DNA from: Burkholderiaceae bacterium
GTDB lineage: Bacteria; Pseudomonadota; Gammaproteobacteria; Burkholderiales; Burkholderiaceae
Length of the DNA: 10,649 bases
Direction of reading: 5' to 3'
Assembly (NCBI GenBank): GCA_022701845.1
Contig: JAKONS010000006.1
Coordinates: 1 to 10,649 of the forward strand
Positions 7,378 through 10,649 of the stretch are shown here, piece after piece (the stretch's first letter is position 1; each line of letters starts with the position of its first letter). The position numbers and the translations under genes are program-made. The notes under the pieces were generated by a model. The model was given only the letters and a program-made list of their open reading frames with translations. It ran no database searches and was not told the DNA's origin.

Positions 7378-8067
7378 ATGAGCGCAGACCGAACCTTCCG
7401 CATCGCCCCGTCCATCCTTTCGGCCGATTTCGCCCGCCTCGGCCAGGAGGTGCGCGACGTGGTGGCCGCCGGCGCCGACTGGATCCACTTCGACGTGATG
7501 GACAACCATTACGTGCCCAACCTCACCTTCGGTCCGATGATCTGCCAGGCGCTCAAGCCGCATGCGGTCACGCCGGAGGGCGCGGCGGTGCCGATCGACG
7601 TGCACCTGATGGTGCAGCCGGTCGACGCGCTCGCCGCGGCCTTCGCCGACGCGGGCGCCGACCTGATCAGCTTCCATCCCGATGCCACCCAGCATGTGCA
7701 CCGCAGCGTTCAGGCGATCCGCGCCAAGGGCGTGAAGGCCGGTCTGGTGTTCAACCCGGCCACCCCGCTCGACGTGCTCGACTGGACCATCGAGGAGCTC
7801 GACCTGATCCTCATCATGAGTGTGAACCCGGGCTTCGGCGGGCAGGGCTTCATCGACTCGGCCCTGCGCAAGATCGAGCTGGTGCGCAGGCGCATCGACG
7901 CCTGCGGCAAAGACATCCGCCTGGAAGTCGACGGCGGCATCAAGCCCGACAACATCGCCCGCGTGGCGGCCGCCGGCGCCGACACCTTCGTGGCCGGCAG
8001 CGCCATCTTCGGCAAGCCGGATTACCGGACGGTGATCGACTCGATGCGGACGGCTTTGCGTAGCTGA
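7378..8067 (+). CDS. rpe: Ribulose-phosphate 3-epimerase
   Basis: This encodes 229 residues (E. coli Rpe 225) and interconverts D-ribulose 5-phosphate and D-xylulose 5-phosphate in the pentose phosphate and Calvin pathways. It is a cytosolic metal-dependent TIM barrel. The start of the barrel, [13 protein letters not shown], is textbook. Metal ligands and acid/base residues are all present: H37 and D39 in [14 protein letters not shown]76 in DVHLMV, and D185 in [10 protein letters not shown]. The phosphate-binding loop [10 protein letters not shown] spans about 149-158, and VAGSAIFG closes the site. I chose the ATG at 7378 because homology begins eight residues later; an in-frame ATG at 7306 would add a non-conserved extension. 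There is no Shine-Dalgarno before it. In many Burkholderiales rpe is followed by gph and trp genes; here a catalase follows instead. Confidence 0.95.
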   Translation: MSADRTFRIAPSILSADFARLGQEVRDVVAAGADWIHFDVMDNHYVPNLTFGPMICQALKPHAVTPEGAAVPIDVHLMVQPVDALAAAFADAGADLISFHPDATQHVHRSVQAIRAKGVKAGLVFNPATPLDVLDWTIEELDLILIMSVNPGFGGQGFIDSALRKIELVRRRIDACGKDIRLEVDGGIKPDNIARVAAAGADTFVAGSAIFGKPDYRTVIDSMRTALRS

Positions 8068-8080
8068 CGCATGCCGCGCG

Positions 8081-8128
8081 CGACTGTGGGATCGCGCTGA
8101 CAAATCCGCTCCCCATGTCCCACAGTTG
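8081..8128. repeat. Spaced inverted repeat downstream of rpe
   Basis: ACTGTGGGA (8083-8091) and TCCCACAGT (8118-8126) are perfect reverse complements. They extend by one G-T and one C-G pair to 11 bp, with a 26-nt loop. It starts 13 nt after the rpe stop codon and lies about 150 bp ahead of the small ORF. No T-run follows on either strand, so it is either a weak rpe transcript end structure or a pair of protein-binding half sites for downstream genes. Confidence 0.5.
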
Positions 8129-8279
8129 CAGGATGTTTCCGGCTACGGTTTCGTCGTTTACCGGCGGTTAACCTTTTTTGGCCGGTGGCACTCCGGTTCC
8201 CGCTCCGAAATTCGACAAGGAACCCGTGCCGCCCGACCAACGAGTTTCGAAGCAGCAACAGGCAAACCGGAGAAGTGCC

Positions 8280-8372
8280 ATGGAATGGGTCGTGTGGAGT
8301 GTGGCGGGTTTGATGGCGGCAGTCGCCCTGACAGCGCTGGTGAACGCCCTCGAAAACTGCTTCGACTACTAA
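8280..8372 (+). CDS. Putative 30-residue single-pass membrane peptide
   Basis: An ATG at 8280 is preceded by GGAGA (8269-8273) six nt upstream, one of the better ribosome sites in the window, and the frame ends in TAA at 8370-8372. The product begins MEWVVWSVAGLM and continues as a hydrophobic helix to about residue 22, ending in an acidic ENCFDY tail. Most codons end in G or C, in keeping with the neighbours. The frame stays open upstream to a TTG at 8178, but the added residues look non-membrane and that start lacks a comparable ribosome site. I do not recognise a family. It lies 103 nt before katE and may be cotranscribed, as a small membrane protein or a leader peptide. Confidence 0.45.
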   Translation: MEWVVWSVAGLMAAVALTALVNALENCFDY

Positions 8373-8475
8373 AAAATAATTCTGCTTCGCTCGGTGGCCT
8401 TGCCGCGGGGCGAGCCCAACCGCATACGGGCGGTGCCCGGACGCGGCGCTTCCCTTCCCAAGGAAACGAGACACC
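8373..8475 (+). promoter_or_regulatory. katE leader with AT-rich patch and ribosome site
   Basis: Immediately after the small ORF is an AT-rich patch (8371-8382) containing AATAAT, one base from a consensus -10, but no matching -35. An imperfect stem GCTCG (8389-8393) / CGAGC (8411-8415) follows. AAGGA at 8460-8464 is the only Shine-Dalgarno candidate for katE, 11 nt from its ATG, on the long side. No OxyR-like site could be recognised by eye. Confidence 0.35.
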
Positions 8476-10649
8476 ATGGTGCAATCGAGGAACGGTGGCC
8501 GCGGCAAGCCCAAGGCCGCCTCTGCCGCCGGAGACAAGGCCCAGCAATTGGCGGCCCATGTCGACGAGGCGGTGCAGATGCTCACCACCAACCAGGGTCT
8601 GCAGATCCCGGACAACCACAATTCCCTGAAAGCCGGCCTGCGCGGGCCGACGCTGCTGGAGGACTTCATCCTTCGCGAGAAGATCACCCACTTCGACCAC
8701 GAACGCATTCCCGAACGGGTGGTGAATGCCCGCGGCGCCGGTGCGCACGGGCATTTCCAGGTCTACCGCGCACTGTCCGAATACACCACCGCCCAGTTCC
8801 TCAACGACACCGAGGCGCGCACGCCGGTATTCGTGCGTTTCTCCAGCACGGTGGGCTCGCGCGGCTCCGCCGACACGGTGCGCGACCTGCGTGGCTTCGC
8901 GGTCAAGTTCTATACCCAGGAAGGCAACTACGACCTGGTCGGCAGCAACATGCCGGTGTTCTACATCCAGGACGCGATCAAGTTTCCCGACCTGATCCAT
9001 GCGCTCAAGCCCGAGCCGCACCACGAGATGCCGCAGGCGGCCAGCGCACACGACACCTTCTGGGATTTCGCCTCGCTGATGCCCGAGACCACCCACATGC
9101 TGATGTGGACCATGAGCGACCGTGCGCTGCCGCGCAGCTACCGGATGATGGAAGGCTTCGGCGTCCATACCTTCCGCATGGTCAACGGCCGGGGCGAAGC
9201 GCATTTCGTCAAGTTCCACTGGAAGCCCAAGCTGGGTGTGCACGGCCTGGCCTGGGACGAGGCGCAGAAGCTCGCCGGCAAGGATGCCGACTTCCACCGC
9301 CGCGACCTCTGGGAATCGATCCAGAAATGTCACTTCCCGGAATGGGAGCTGGGTCTGCAGATCCTGTCGGAGGACAAGGCCGCCGCGCTCGGCTTCGACG
9401 TGCTCGACCCGACCAAGCTGATCCCCGAGGAAATGGTGCCGGTGGTGCCGGTCGGCAAGCTGGTGCTGGACCGCAACCCGGACAACTATTTTGCCGAGAC
9501 CGAGCAGGTGGCGTTCAACCCGGGCCACCTGGTGCCGGGCATCGACTTCACCAGCGACCCCCTGCTGCAGGGACGACTGTTCTCGTACACCGACACCCAG
9601 ATGTCGCGGCTGCGCGGGCCCAACTTCCACGAGATCCCGATCAACCGGAGCCTGGTCCCGGTCCACAACTTCCAACGTGACGGCCTCCACCGCCAGGCGA
9701 TCGGCCGCGGGCAGGTGTCGTACGAGCCGAACTCGTTGGCGGCCGGAGCCGAGTTCCGTGTCGACGGCGGCTCGAACGGCTTCCACAGCATTGCCGACGA
9801 CTCGGTCGAGCCGCCCAAGGTGCGACGGCGCAGCCCGGGTTTCGACGACCACTTCAGCCAGGCGACGCTGTTCTGGAACAGCATGACGCCGGTCGAGAAG
9901 GACCATATCGTCGCGGCCTTCCGCTACGAACTCGGCAAGGTGGCCACGGTGGCGGTGCGCCAGCGCATGGTCAACAACCTGGCCCATGTCGATGCGCGCC
10001 TGGCCAAGAAGGTCGCTGCCAGCCTCGGGCTCGAGTCGCCGGATGCACGCGCGGCGACCGGCCAGGCCGGCTTTCGCAATGTGCGCGTCGATCTGCCGAT
10101 CGAGCGCTCGCCCGCCCTCAGCATGGCGCCCCGGCCCGACAAAACCGGCATTCACACCCGCAAGGTGGCGATCCTGGCGACCGACGGCGTCGACATCGTC
10201 TCGCTGCGCCCGCTGCAACAGGCGCTGGTCGATGCCGGGGCGGAGTGCAGCGTGCTGTCGCCCCGGCTCGGCGCCATCGCCACTGCCGGCGGCCGGCGTG
10301 TCGAGGTGGCGTCGACGCTGCAGTCGATGCCGTCGGTGATGTTCGATGCGGTAGTGATCGCCGGCGGCAAGGACAGCGCCGAAGCGTTGTCCAAGGTGGG
10401 CGATGCGGTGCACTTCGTGCTGGAGGCCTACAAGCACTGCAAGCCGGTATGCGCCATCGGCGACGGCGCACTGCTGCTGGCCCTGCTCGGCATTCCGGCG
10501 GGTGCGTCGAGCGAAGCGCTGGCCAACCATCCCGGCGTGGTGCTCGGTGAGCCGAGCGCCGAGGGCAGCCTGAAGACGGCAGCCGATTTCATCGCGGCGA
10601 TGCAGGTGCACCGACACTGGGACCGGCCGGATATCGACGCCATCCCCGC
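8476..10649 (+). CDS. katE: Large-subunit (HPII-type, clade 2) catalase with altered active site, 3' end cut by window
   Basis: The frame is open for 724 codons to the window edge. The last full codons read DAIP followed by GC, matching the IDKIPA end of E. coli HPII, so only one or two codons are missing. The catalase core spans about 25-480, with a helical region to about 540 and a C-terminal DJ-1/PfpI-like domain about 562-724, diagnostic of clade 2. Intact heme-pocket residues are S123, D153, F162, F170, R367 and proximal tyrosine Y371. The distal catalytic histidine (HPII H128) is N84, within [12 protein letters not shown], and the catalytic asparagine (HPII N201) is S157, within [10 protein letters not shown]; spacing to HPII is exact. 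HPII H392, which cross-links to the tyrosine, is N348. HPII-type enzymes convert H2O2 to water and oxygen; with these replacements normal activity is doubtful. The N terminus is about 44 residues shorter than HPII. The reading frame itself is undamaged. Confidence 0.92.
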   Translation, partial: MVQSRNGGRGKPKAASAAGDKAQQLAAHVDEAVQMLTTNQGLQIPDNHNSLKAGLRGPTLLEDFILREKITHFDHERIPERVVNARGAGAHGHFQVYRALSEYTTAQFLNDTEARTPVFVRFSSTVGSRGSADTVRDLRGFAVKFYTQEGNYDLVGSNMPVFYIQDAIKFPDLIHALKPEPHHEMPQAASAHDTFWDFASLMPETTHMLMWTMSDRALPRSYRMMEGFGVHTFRMVNGRGEAHFVKFHWKPKLGVHGLAWDEAQKLAGKDADFHRRDLWESIQKCHFPEWELGLQILSEDKAAALGFDVLDPTKLIPEEMVPVVPVGKLVLDRNPDNYFAETEQVAFNPGHLVPGIDFTSDPLLQGRLFSYTDTQMSRLRGPNFHEIPINRSLVPVHNFQRDGLHRQAIGRGQVSYEPNSLAAGAEFRVDGGSNGFHSIADDSVEPPKVRRRSPGFDDHFSQATLFWNSMTPVEKDHIVAAFRYELGKVATVAVRQRMVNNLAHVDARLAKKVAASLGLESPDARAATGQAGFRNVRVDLPIERSPALSMAPRPDKTGIHTRKVAILATDGVDIVSLRPLQQALVDAGAECSVLSPRLGAIATAGGRRVEVASTLQSMPSVMFDAVVIAGGKDSAEALSKVGDAVHFVLEAYKHCKPVCAIGDGALLLALLGIPAGASSEALANHPGVVLGEPSAEGSLKTAADFIAAMQVHRHWDRPDIDAIP

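Noticed and set aside
8394..9680. 428-codon plus-strand frame overlapping the katE start.
   Set aside because: It is a different frame from the catalase, which is recognisable codon by codon from 8476. It might suggest a katE frameshift, but the catalase frame is continuous to the window end.
8158..10617. 819-codon minus-strand open frame opposite katE.
   Set aside because: It is the antisense shadow of a clearly homologous catalase; no independent motif or start signal.

Overview
The window is very GC-rich with strongly G/C-biased third codon positions, and its gene families (ApaG divergent from Rpe, the PF10136 'site-specific recombinase' membrane protein, YbdK next to a CPA antiporter) point to a betaproteobacterium of the order Burkholderiales, probably Comamonadaceae-like. 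This placement comes from family recognition by eye, not from a search. Eight protein genes and one likely small ORF are visible. There are no rRNA or tRNA genes, no CRISPR array and no transposase.

Layout. Positions 1-331 are non-coding and hold a run of extragenic palindromes plus a likely minus-strand terminator. A minus-strand pair follows: a cation:proton antiporter (2753-1446) overlapping by 11 nt a YbdK-type carboxylate-amine ligase (1456-332). Divergent from it is a plus-strand operon whose two genes overlap by ATGA: a periplasmic YfiR-like repressor (2865-3446) and a YfiN-like membrane diguanylate cyclase (3443-4693). Together they look like a c-di-GMP control module, but the usual third partner, YfiB, is not adjacent. 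Convergent to this and only 10 bp away is a minus-strand unit of apaG (7273-6869) and a Gcr/PF10136 family protein (6860-4704). The Gcr protein is plainly membrane-embedded despite its recombinase name. rpe (7378-8067) diverges from apaG across a 104-bp regulatory gap.

Downstream of rpe is a lower-GC stretch with a perfect 9-bp spaced inverted repeat, then a 30-codon single-helix membrane ORF with a good Shine-Dalgarno. Next comes a large-subunit (HPII/KatE type, clade 2) catalase running off the window end, apparently within one or two codons of its natural C terminus.

The most notable observation is in the catalase. The fold, proximal heme ligand and C-terminal DJ-1/PfpI-like domain are intact, but the essential distal histidine reads Asn (residue 84) and the catalytic distal asparagine reads Ser (residue 157). 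The spacing to HPII residues H128, S167, N201 and Y415 matches exactly. Two further heme-pocket positions also differ. This looks like a catalase-fold protein that has lost, or exchanged, its classical chemistry.
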